DNA from: Siphonodentalium dalli
Taxonomy: Eukaryota > Mollusca > Scaphopoda > Gadilida > Siphonodentaliidae
DNA: 64,000 nt
Direction: 5' to 3'
Assembly: GCA_032622095.1 (NCBI GenBank)
Contig: CP136063.1
Span: 117,820,723 to 117,884,722, forward strand
Shown: piece by piece, positions 47,199 through 56,689 of the stretch
Position numbering within the stretch: position 1 is the first letter of the stretch
Layout of the letters: every line of letters starts with the position of its first letter
Position numbers and translations under genes: made by a program
Notes under the pieces: model-generated
The model's input: the letters and a program-made list of their open reading frames with translations, nothing else
The model's database searches: none
What the model was told of the DNA's origin: nothing

Positions 47199-47754
47199 AT
47201 TGCAGAGGCCGCTTACCTCGCGCAATATTATTGCTTAAATGAATAAAACATACTTGGAATGTAGTCTGCTATAATATGCTATAATAGTAACTATTTGCTT
47301 CGTGAATGTGATATGACATATTATCCAACTCACGCATGATGTATGAAGTAGAATTCAAGCTGAGGGGATTGTGGAGGCCGCTAACCTCGCACAATCCTAT
47401 TACTTAAATGAATAACCGCATGGTAATAACTGTTTGCTTTGCTGTCGTGCCCAACGAGAAAAGCTGAAGCCGCTTGCTGCAGCAATTCACCCAAACCAAA
47501 ATTTAACTTCACCCTCAGAACCCACAGCGCTTTCAAGTGACAACAGTTGCATGACAATATTATATTTATAAGATGGTAGCATGAATGGTTGAGGCCACTT
47601 GTCACAGACCATTCCCCCATTAACAATATAGGTGTTATTTAAAACTTGTTTAACCAATTTCATGTATTTGGCCATGTGACTGAAATGCAAAGGCAGGTAG
47701 AAGATATTTAGCCATTAGTGTTGAATGGTTGAGGCCGCTTACCCCGAACCGTCC
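47199..47754. repeat. Array of four GAGGCCGCTTACC hairpins
   Basis: Hairpins at 47199-47226, 47366-47397, 47583-47614 and about 47723-47754 share the core GAGGCCGC(T)TACC (weaker in the third) but have different outer stems that still pair: ATTGC/GCAAT, GGATTGTG/CACAATCC, GAATGGT/ACCATTC and GGTT/AACC. Some flanks are also repeated ('attgcttaaatgaataa' after the first, 'attacttaaatgaataa' after the second). Spacing is 140-217 bp. They lie just 3' of the minus-strand recombinase at 47817. Confidence 0.75.
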
Positions 47755-47816
47755 TACACCGGTGGTAATGGTATAGTTGTATTTCCATTGCGCGAAGTAT
47801 CGTGAGACTTGACAGA

Positions 47817-48077
47817 CTACGCTAGTGAGGCAGGACGTATGTACTGCCGAAAAGCATTGGATTTCCAACGCCCTAGTGCGCGAATTTGGGCATCCAAAAG
47901 GCCATTTGCTGCCGCATCAGTAGCTGCGCCTATCTGAAAACTATGGCCTTCGTACATATCTAGGTCGAGGTTACACAGGCGTAAGGTTCGTTTCAGAACC
48001 TGATCGAATTCGTGTGTGGTGATTGGACTGCCTCGGCCCGAGAGAAAGAGAGGGCCCGGATATTCGCCGCGGATCAC
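47817..48077 (-). pseudogene. Tyrosine recombinase C-terminus (YR element)
   Basis: The minus-strand frame reads IRGEYPGPLFLSGRGSPITT, then EGHSFQIGAATDAAANGL, then ALGRWKSNAFRQYIRPASLA. 'P-G-P-L-F', 'G-H-S-F-x-I-G-A-A', 'G-R-W-x-S-x-A-F-x-x-Y-I-R' is the C-terminal catalytic half of tyrosine recombinases of the DIRS/Ngaro/Crypton-related type. The Tyr is present in 'RQYIRP'. The second catalytic Arg of H-x-x-R is replaced by Gln (HSFQ), so this copy is probably inactive. The N-terminal half with the first Arg is not open; sequence just upstream (48080-48377) keeps only a short frame. An SGNH-like ORF lies upstream on the same strand at 50397-50897. Confidence 0.75.
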
Positions 48078-48398
48078 GCAATACTGAGACAGCTATAGGA
48101 CCGGACAAAAGACCTTAATAGTTTGTCGAGAAACTGAAATATAGTGAGGATGCTGATGGTAGTGTTACCACCGATCCCGAAGCCGAACAGAAATCTTGGA
48201 ATAACAGCATGGCCCTGCTTTAGACCCCGGTGATAGAGAGTGAGATAACAGGTGATTCACTGTTCCAGCAAATTCTGAAGGTGTAGGTGACGGGGAAGAA
48301 TGTCGGGCTGTGGATCGCAAGTCAAATAATACCAGTTTGGAGAGGCAACTCCCCCCATTTAGGGTAAAATATTCCAATTACTTCTCACCTTGTTGGTT

Positions 48399-49454
48399 GG
48401 TACGTCCCTTACCAAAATGGTGAATTATTTTGGATAACTTATTCTTAGGTTAGAATACAAAAGGCAAAAACTAAATTTTTAAAGGAAGGCAGATGAGCCC
48501 ATCAAAGAAACTCAGCCCCTTGTTTGTGTTTAGAATTTGTGAACAAGATCGATGCATCTTAATTTTGGTATGTCCGTTACCAAACAGATATTTTTCATTT
48601 TAAGTGTGCCATATGTTCCATAGAATTAGTAATGGAACCCTGAATACATTGCTTAAAATGTCACACTAAATAACATTCAGATGTGCCACTCAAACTGTTT
48701 GGAATAAGACTGTTTGATACCTGCATATGATGTGAATCAAAGGCAAAAACTTCAGAATAGTAAACTTACTTGTATACAAACTATATAAAGAGTTTTTCAT
48801 TTGTAAACAGCCTATTTCTGATAGAAAATCCACAAATAATAGGTAATCAAAAGGTGCATTTTTATCAACATTTCAGAAAGGTACATCCGTTACCAAAATA
48901 AATGGTACGTCCGTTACCGTGAATCAAATGGTCACCAATGCAGAAACAGTGGTCACTCAGGCATGACTGTTTTGCATTTTGTCATCAGTAAACAGCCTAT
49001 TTCTGATAGAAAACCCACAAATAATAGGGTAATCATATCAGAAGGTGCATTTTTATTTCAACATTTCAGAAAGGTACGTCCGTTACCAAAACATTGGTAC
49101 GTCCGTTACCGTGAGTCAAATGGTCACCAATGCAGAAATAGTGGTCACTCATGCATGAAATCAGGCTTTTATTATAGAACATCCATCTATCCACCCTATA
49201 ATAGATAAAATGTATGGCTATCTAGAAACACTTCACAGAGTTTGGGGCTTAAGTGAGACAACCCTATGGACTTTCATTTCATTGAGAACTTCGTTACCGA
49301 AGTCTTAGTAGCCCATATGATCTATAATTTCAAATGGGATGAGAACTATCATACATCATTTGAACAACCTTAGGGTGGGCTCTGAAAAGTTCAAAGCTGG
49401 CCGTGATACACCACTTGAAATTCAAATTTTCTGCTGAATGGTACGTCCGTTACC
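48399..49454. repeat. Seven GGTACGTCCGTTACC motifs
   Basis: The 15-bp motif, or a one-base variant, occurs at 48399-48413, 48567-48581, 48880-48894, 48904-48918, 49073-49087, 49096-49110 and 49440-49454. The arms GGTA/TACC are inverted. Four copies form two pairs inside a ~185-bp tandem duplication (48806-48990 and 48991 on), which also holds 'aacagcctatttctgataga' and 'caaatggtcaccaatgcaga'. The other three lie outside the duplication. Confidence 0.85.
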
Positions 49455-49564
49455 GTGGAATTGCCCAGAGGCTTTATCCTTATCAAAGACGTGCTCTCCT
49501 TGTTGAATATGGTAAATTAAGGATGCGCATACTAAAATGTATTGTACTATTTAGACATACGGTA

Positions 49565-50212
49565 TATAACTGATCTTGCAGATTTAACTTAATGAATTTA
49601 TAACAGTGCAGCACTGTCACCAATTCCACGCGGTGGAGATTTGGCTCAGGATACAATAGCCAATTATCAGATAATGAATGCCTTGCGGTGGCAACTGTGT
49701 TATAGGTGCATGACTACATGTGGATACCACGCGGTGGCAGTGGCACTTAATCGGTATGCCATGTCAAGACTTGCATATTTAACTTAATGCATGTATAACA
49801 GTGCAGCAATGACATCAATTCCATGCGGTGGAGATTTGGCTCAGGATATAAGAGCCAGTTATCAGATAATGAATGCCTCGCGGTGGCAACTCTGTTGAAG
49901 GTACATGACTACATGGAGACACCACGCGGTGGCAGTGGTACTTTACAACCACTAATGATCGAAACTGGTATGTCATGTCAAGCCAAGCGGTGGCCAAGTG
50001 AGATGCCTTAATATAGTGAAAGTGCACACATGTTTGCTAGAGTTATATGAGCTATCTGCCCCGCGGTGGCTTATAATGTTCCTGGTAATGACCACATAAA
50101 ATTAGCAGTGTCTTAGCAAAGAAAACGGTGCATATAACTGCCGGCTTTTAGCATGTGCCCAAATTTTAAGGAAGATATACTTAGCAGATATGATGAATCA
50201 GTCACGCGGTGG
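49565..50212. repeat. Nine GCGGTGG motifs with a ~195-bp tandem duplication
   Basis: GCGGTGG occurs at 49630, 49685, 49731, 49825, 49880, 49926, 49987, 50063 and 50206, usually followed by C or A and often preceded by CCAC or CCC. The first six are two sets of three within a tandem duplication (about 49575-49765 and 49768-49945, landmarks 'gatttggctcaggata', 'ttatcagataatgaatgcct'). The last three lie in different surroundings. The background is AT-rich, so the motif stands out. Confidence 0.85.
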
Positions 50213-50396
50213 CCCATTGAGCAGAGTATTGACCGTCCTCCTGAGGTGCATCACACCCAATGAATTACCACAGTATTCAAAACTGGCAGCTTGCTGAAAC
50301 GTACTGAATATAATTAAATATCACTGCCGGCAACCCCACAGAAACATGTAGCAGAAGTCTGTAAATGAACCAGATAATTCTAAGAGATTGGGGATG

Positions 50397-50897
50397 TCAA
50401 ACCCGATTCAAAAGTAACAGCCGGATCCCATGAACCACAGCCCCCCGAATACTCCAAAAGAACCATTTTGTGCCCACCGAGTCCAAATGCACTCCATCGC
50501 ACAGATACTGCAGTGCTAACGATGGGCCAAGCTTCTTATGCCGCCAGATTTTGACACGACTGCCCGATAATTGTGTGCTGGCTAAAAACTTTTCCAGGTA
50601 CATTTTGACCACCAACACTTCTGCATTGTACTGTTCCGGGGTCTTTGGTGACGTGATTAATACTGAGGGGCCGCCCCCAGGTGGCACGCAACGAGACTTC
50701 AGATCTGTGCGTGGAAATAAAGCTCCAATAACTACTACCCGAAGAATACTATCCGAGAATTTAACAAGGCGAATGTTTCTTCTCAATCGACACCACATCG
50801 CGTTGGTTCCAAGCATGCCCACTCTCTCTGATTGGCTCCCTGATGCCATCTTGTAATTAAAAGTTTCTTCAAAAGGTATTTCATGAATATTAATCAT
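50397..50897 (-). CDS. SGNH-hydrolase-like ORF of a YR element
   Basis: A 166-codon minus-strand frame. Residues about 50-60 read RVVVIGALFPRTD (a strand followed by a turn), then YNAEVLVVKMYLEKFLAS, and near the end CDGVHLDSVGTKWFFWSIR. 'D-G-V-H-L-x-x-x-G' carries the D-x-x-H pair that closes the active site of SGNH/GDSL hydrolases. SGNH-like domains of this type occur in ORFs of Ngaro-type tyrosine-recombinase retroelements. The recombinase lies 2.3 kb downstream on the same strand. The GDS serine block at the start of a full SGNH domain is not visible, so this is a C-terminal portion or a diverged copy. The start is uncertain: an internal Met (MASGSQSERVG) is more likely than the upstream one. 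Confidence 0.6.
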   Translation of the reverse strand: MINIHEIPFEETFNYKMASGSQSERVGMLGTNAMWCRLRRNIRLVKFSDSILRVVVIGALFPRTDLKSRCVPPGGGPSVLITSPKTPEQYNAEVLVVKMYLEKFLASTQLSGSRVKIWRHKKLGPSLALQYLCDGVHLDSVGTKWFFWSIRGAVVHGIRLLLLNRV

Positions 50898-51061
50898 TAA
50901 TCTATCCTCTGACGCATGCGCATTTGAAGTGTTTACATCCCTAATACGGCGAGTTCCAATCCTGAATTAACCTGGGTATTCCCCGGCAGTTCAAGGTCGT
51001 TTCTCTCTCGGTTTGATGATCATTACATTAGGCCTCCTTGTCTTGCTGCATAAAACCTGTT

Positions 51062-51170
51062 ATGGTTTAGACATAACTTGCATTTATGTGACTAATTTCT
51101 CTTACATGGCTAGCCACATAACAGCATTCAGATGAACCCTAAAAAATGACCTATTTGGCCTAATCAGCCT
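51062..51170 (+). repeat. Family E repeat end with GGCTAGCC palindrome
   Basis: 'atttatgtgactaatttctc', the palindrome around CATGGCTAGCCA (51103-51122), then 'cagatgaaccct' and 'atttggcctaatcagcct'. The same block is at 62185-62280 and in part near 44180-44230. Confidence 0.75.
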
Positions 51171-51173
51171 ATT

Positions 51174-51800
51174 TTATACCCCCCGCAATGAAGTTGTGGG
51201 GGGGGGGCGGGTGTATACTGGAATCTGCTCGTCCGCCCATCCATCCGTCGTCCGTCCGTGGACACAAATTTGTCCGGAGTTATTTTTAGTTATTTTTTAA
51301 TCATTTTCTGTGAAACTTGGCACAGACATCAACCACCAAGGGAACCTGTGCTCTGCAATTATGTCTGTCAGACTTTTTTGGTGGAGTTATCCCCCTTTTT
51401 CGACTTAAATTGTTTTTGCAACATGTATAATTTTGTCCTAGCTTTTATTTCTACAACTTTTTGTAAATTTATTATGTGTACCCATACCATGTATGCATGT
51501 ATGATGATGATAATGGTGATGGTGATGATTATGATGATGATGATGGTGATGATTATGATGACGATTATGATGATGATTACGATGATGATAATGATGATGA
51601 TGATGATGTTGACGACGATGATGATAATGGTGGTGATGATGATGATGACGAAGACGACGACGACGGACAAATTAATAGGCCCATTCCACCCGCCCGCCGA
51701 AAATACCCCCACATACCAAGTTTCATCGAAATCGGCTCGGCCATTTTCGAGTTCATCGCGAACACACAGACACACAGACACACAAACAGATCTTCCAAAA
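51174..51800 (+). mobile_element. Family D-like element with GAT-type microsatellite
   Basis: 5' hairpin at about 51174-51218 (TATACCCCCC... pairing with GGGGGG..GTATA), then ACTGG and CCGTCGTCCGTCCGTGG. A single core segment ('cttggcacagacatcaacca') is followed by an imperfect (GAT)n tract at about 51500-51665 and 'ccaagtttcatcgaaatcgg' with ACACAGACACACAGACACAC. The long Asp-rich, Met/Ile-rich and Ser-rich frames over the tract are artefacts of the trinucleotide repeat. Confidence 0.75.
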
Positions 51801-51891
51801 TATATAATAGATGTTAATTATTTAATACTCTGTATTCGCCACTTAATTGTGACATTGAGTTAAATAAACAATCAATGTATGTAATGCCGAC

Positions 51892-52540
51892 ATCCGGATC
51901 AACCATTCGTCTGTCTGTCCGTCTGTCCATAGACACTTGCTATCTGATTCGATTTCTCAAATATTTTGTATCGAATCGTGTTCAAATTTTATGTGCATGT
52001 TTATGATGACAACACACTACTCACCTGTATAGATTTTGGTATCGATCGGTTGATCAGTTTAGAAATTATTAGTACTTTGCATCCACACACAGGCATGTTA
52101 TGAGCTATCCAATTCTGTAAACAAAGTATTTTTCGTCCGATTGTGTTCATATTTGATTAGTAGGTTTATGATGACACAGACCTCACCTGTATAGTTTTTG
52201 GTATCGATTGGTTGATCGATTTAGAAAATACTTAACCCTGCACACATGCTATCTGATGCATCTAAGTCAAACTATTTTCTTCTGATCTGCCTCATATTTC
52301 TTACTTAGGTCTCTCTTTGCACATATGGATTTTGGTATTGTTTAGTTAACCCTTTCCACTTTTGTTTTTAAATAGAATTCATCTAAGCCAGGATGACTTA
52401 AATATTTTTCATCTGATCGACACCAAATTTGGTACATACGGTCCTCACCCCAAAATACAGATTGAGTTAAAATTTGGGTTTGATCCGCTATATGTTAACA
52501 GAGTTATGGCCATTTATATAATTCAAGTAACTGATAAGGC
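51892..52540 (+). repeat. Family B fragment
   Basis: 'ccggatcaaccattcgtctg', 'cactcacctgtatagatttt', 'tggtatcgat(c/t)ggttgatc' (twice) and then 'gacaccaaatttggtacata' and 'ccaaaatacagattgagtta' match family B sequence at 41.1-42.0 and 61.2 kb. No end hairpin was found. Confidence 0.65.
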
Positions 52541-52935
52541 CAAAAAAAAAAGAATTGTGTTTCCGGTGACCCGCCCGTCCCTATTTCGGAGCTACCGACG
52601 GTTTCCATTTTATTCATTTTTGCAAAATTAGTCCGCATCTGGTTTCATTTTCGTACCACCTGGAAAAATTCCATGCACACATATGCAAAATCATCTTCCA
52701 TTTTCTATTAGTTGCAGTCATTAATTTAATTCAATGAGTCAATTGCATAATTAAGTTAATTACTGTGTAAAGCATGCTCACAAAACACATCAAACATCCA
52801 AAAACGGGAATTGCATTGAAAAATAACGGGACTACCGCCCTAGTACCGGTACTTCGAAAATAGAGAACATGAAGCAAGAATAAACAATGTCTTTTAGTCT
52901 TATAGTTCATGATTGAGCCTATATACGTTTAACTC

Positions 52936-53150
52936 AATTTTATTTAAAAAATTAGCTACTCACCTGACATAATTCATACAGAATTAGATTTATCTTAACC
53001 TCCGCACACCGCCACTCAAAAACCGGAAACATGAAACGTTTCGTTTTGTTTGTTCCGATTCCCAGTTAAAGTTTTTAGTTATTCCGAGCATGCGCATTGT
53101 GCATACCTGTATACTCAGTTTGATTTCTTGGCGCTCACAATCAGATGTGC
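52936..53150 (+). repeat. Left inverted terminal repeat of the DIRS element
   Basis: It is matched in reverse complement at about 59110-59310: 'cctgacataattcatacaga', 'ttaacctccgcacaccgcca', 'agttaaagtttttagttatt' and 'gcatgcgcattgtgcatacc'. The minus-strand frame at 52990-53352 overlaps it and is not called as a gene. Confidence 0.85.
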
Positions 53151-53259
53151 TGAACATTTGTGCTGCTCTTACAATGTCAGAATCTGAGGCGTCTGTTTTT
53201 TTCTGACAGAGTCTACTGTAAATCTCCAGTGGATAATCTGCATAAGCATAAGACCAAAC

Positions 53260-54600
53260 GATGGTTGCGCTACGATTTCTGGAGGAAAAGATAGCCTCGC
53301 AAGAACGGAAAATGGCAGAACTTCGCAAGGAAACCGGCAGAAAGTCAGACATTATTATCGGTCTAGGTCAAAGTATTCAGACCAGGTGATCGTGTAGATC
53401 GACCGATAAACACTCAAGTCGAGGGGATCTTCAGGATCGCCCGTAAGACACAAGTCTAATGCTCAGGAGCCGAAGAGGCTGTCCGAAAAGCAAGACATAA
53501 ACACTCAAGTCGAGGGGATCTTCAGGATCGCCCGTAAGACAACACAAGCCTAATGCTCAGGAGCCGAAGAGGCTGTCCGAAAAGCAAGACTACCGATACG
53601 AACGTGCAAAAGTCGCACAGTAATAATGAAAGTACATCACATTATCTATGTGATAACAGTGTAAGTATAGTTCAGACAACGATGTGTTGTCGGTGTCAGG
53701 TCATGGACAAGTTTTGATCACACAACTGTTATGCCAGACAGAGTTTGACATGCACTGAGTGTACCACAACCAAGGGCTTATAGTGGACCTTTGGGTAAAG
53801 ATGTTTTACCTTTAACACTTAAACAGCCTGTCAGTGGACTGACCTTAAATGAAACACGTACAGAAAGAAAATAAGTTCTCTAAGCTTCATGGCATAGTTA
53901 CATGTACATGATAGTAAAGAACTCTTCCTGAACAGTAATTTGAGGAGTTACTTTTTGCAGAGTCTTCAAATGAAATGATATCTTGAAAATATTAGTACCT
54001 TTTTTTGATGAATTGGTACAATAGTGTTTGATAAGGACACATAGAAAGTCATTGAAAGAGACAGATCAGAGATCAGGTCGCTGCACAGGTGGGAATGGCT
54101 GTGAATGTCTATATACAACAAACATGTGCATGCCTTGTGGAAGGCGTTCAAGCTAAGGTGGTTGACTTGAATTGACAACAATAAAACCAAAATTGGAGAC
54201 AATTTTTTCGATGTCAACTAAAGTGTTGGATCAATTACCGGTTGGTTTTGAAGGGCCATGTATCATTTGATTTGTCAACAAAAACAGAAAATAAAATTTG
54301 TATCAGCTAGACAGCAGACCACAAGGACTTAGCCGTTCTTACCGTTAATGTCGGATTGGTTATTCGGGGATCAGCTTGAACGTTTTCTTAGAGGGAACAA
54401 AGGTAACAGAAAAGTTGTGAATGAACCTTATTCGTCAATCAAAACTTCTAAGAGAGATTTGATAGACAAATCTTCTCAGTGACCACCCAGAAAAGTTACA
54501 AGAACTGTTAACCTGGCCGAAATGTGTGGAATAGTTTACTGATGATCATGACCAACCATCCACATCAAAATCAGATCGAATCAGCTGTGTGTTGAGCTTA
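53260..54600 (+). pseudogene. Decayed gag-like region of the DIRS element
   Basis: The ATG at 53260 opens MVALRFLEEKIASQERKMAE and continues to a TGA at 53389-53391; the segment looks like a coiled coil. Later peptides such as VAAQVGMAVNVYIQQ (near 54080) lie in interrupted frames. Position between the left repeat and the RT suggests gag; sequence alone does not prove it. A 105-bp tandem duplication lies at 53415-53590 ('aaacactcaagtcgagggga', 'ctcaggagccgaagaggctg'). Confidence 0.4.
53415..53590 (+). repeat. ~100-bp tandem duplication
   Basis: Two nearly identical units, each from 'ataaacactcaagtcgaggg' to 'gctgtccgaaaagcaagac', stand in tandem. They differ by a small 'aca' insertion and single bases. 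Confidence 0.9.
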
Positions 54601-55550
54601 TTTAAAAAAATAATGTTTATGTAATATCTTACTGAAGCCTCATTCAAATATTTGGAGTCGGGGTTTTATTGTGCTCATTCCTGGGGCTTTAAATACACAT
54701 TCCGATGTGACGAAATCTGATAGAAGTTTGTAGCCACGTGCAGCATGTAAACAGTTTACAATGTCGCAACACTGGATACATCAAAGCGATTTCACCGCCG
54801 TCATTGAATGTGGGTCAATTGTGCACGTGTCCAAAATTGTTACAGTCAGGTCAAGGACGCCAAAACTGTTTTGTGAATTTGATGCTGTTTGCCGTTGAAT
54901 TCTCTGATACTAATGTATATAATATGATAAAAAACGGTGGAGACAGGGGTGTTTATTTGTATAATAAATGGTGTAATAATGAGTCCATTAAAATTATTTT
55001 AGAGGTGAAATCGTAAGACGAGTCCATTTGTTGTTTATTCAGAATTTGTACTTTCGTTTTTCACACATATCCGGTTATATGAACTTATATCACACATTCT
55101 TTCCGGGATTTTGGGAATAAAAGTTAATAATAGTGAAGAGTAAGATAACTGTGTTCAATATTTTAATTCAATGAATATTATACTTCTTTATGGAGAGTTC
55201 TGTGGCTGAATCTCCGCCGATATTTGCTGTGAATATCTCCAGGTCTTCCCGACACTTACGTGTACTTTCCGGTCGTGGCTCAAACTCTCCGAAAATGAGT
55301 CAAGATTTCACCCCAATTTCGAGTTACCGTTGTATAAGGCGTACCAATATTCTGGGCTATATATATTCAGGTAAGAAAAGATGCGACTTATACACCAACA
55401 TTTACTGTAGTCATGGATCAATTTAGATTTGTGAAAATGCTGAATCAAGTCTGCCATAAATTAAGCACTGAAAATTGAAAAGTTTCGCGAGAATAATTAC
55501 GAGAAACAATTCAGTGATTCTTGTCGAATCTTAAGGTCTGATGGATGACT
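54600..55550. other. DIRS interior, unassigned
   Basis: Short frames at 54738-55016 and 55190-55426 show no recognisable domain. An RT start would be expected here but was not found. Confidence 0.35.
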
Positions 55551-55554
55551 GGAT

Positions 55555-56160
55555 TTGTCTAAATCCACCCCAAACAGGCCTATTGCAAGACATGGAGATG
55601 TTCGTGGAAACCATTCTAAATCTGGTTTTTTATTGATAAATGTCAAAAGATCTCATTTGGAGCCATCCAAAATATTAACTTATTTTGGGAACCATGTTTC
55701 ATTTGGACAAATGGTTAGTTTGTCTCACAGTATATCGTATAAGAGTACTCCATCAGGCAGTAATGGATCCGTTGAAATGACGGGACACTGCCCGCAGTTA
55801 TCTACATATGTTAGGCATCATAGCATCATGCCTTGAGTTGATTCAGAATGCTTGTCTTGACAGGAGACTTTTTCAGATGATATCTATCTCTTGAAAAGAT
55901 GGCAACCAGTTCGCCATTCATACAAGCTTATGGTCCCGTGTACACAAGAAGACCTGGCACCCCATCTGGACTGGTGGTAACACATACCAAACATGCAACG
56001 GGATCGATTCCTTTTTTTTCAGATCGTAAATATGGTTTTCGATCATAACCGATGCCAGTCTTCAGGAACGGGGGTCCCATTTTGGGGCAAGACAGTACAG
56101 GGTATCAACAGTCTGGAGATGAAAGCAGTATTATATACATGCAGTATTGGATACATGCAT
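55555..56160 (+). pseudogene. RT C-terminus and RNase H remnants (DIRS)
   Basis: Three frame-shifted pieces follow in order. (1) SGFLLINVKRSHLEPSKILT followed by YFGNHVSF: the RT end of DIRS elements has the same 'G-F-x-I-N-x-x-K-S-x-L-x-P-x-x-x-x-x-Y-L-G' signature. (2) TQEDLAPHLDWW then a stop, near 55940-55977, matching the 'P-x-L-x-W-W' spacer before RNase H. (3) GINSLEMKAVL near 56100-56133, matching the 'I-N-x-L-E-L-K-A-V' motif of DIRS RNase H. The catalytic YxDD box is not visible. Frames must be switched between the pieces, so no protein is made. Confidence 0.7.
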
Positions 56161-56689
56161 TAATACATGCAGTATTATATACATGTATTAACAATAAAAC
56201 ACTTCACACAAAGTACTTATACAAACAAACAATACAAGGTCCAAATCTTTTTTTTGTCAGTTAGCTCAGGAACCTTGGTTCTAAAATCAGCTCACATACA
56301 TGTACTAATAGCAGGGTCCAGAACTGGCTTGTAGATTTTTATTTTGTCTTTGGGCTCAACCAACCATGGATCCATTTTGCAAATTTTTCACAAGAAGAAG
56401 AACATAAATTTGTGATAGATGCTCTCTCTTTTTCACGAAGGAGCATATATGTTTATGCATTTCCACCAATTCCACGGTTTCCCCAAGTTTTACAACTTGT
56501 GAGTCCTTTTCAGTGCGAGTTGATATTAATAGATCTGCATTGACCAAGACAGTCTGGTTTTCCAATGATTTTAAATCTTCTAGTCAAATCATCCACTCCT
56601 TTTACCAGTTGTGGAATAGATATTAACACAATATCAGGGGAGGGTACATACCTGATGAACCTGACGGCTTGGCATCATTCCCGGTTTCC

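Noticed and set aside
50470-50856. 128-codon plus-strand ORF
   Set aside because: Shadow of the minus-strand SGNH-like ORF.
51258-51863. Long Met/Ile/Asp/Ser-rich ORFs in several frames on both strands
   Set aside because: They are translations of the imperfect GAT trinucleotide tract.
53415-53590. tRNA or small-RNA gene pair suggested by the ~100-bp tandem GC-richer units
   Set aside because: No cloverleaf, A box or B box is visible. It is a tandem duplication within the DIRS element.
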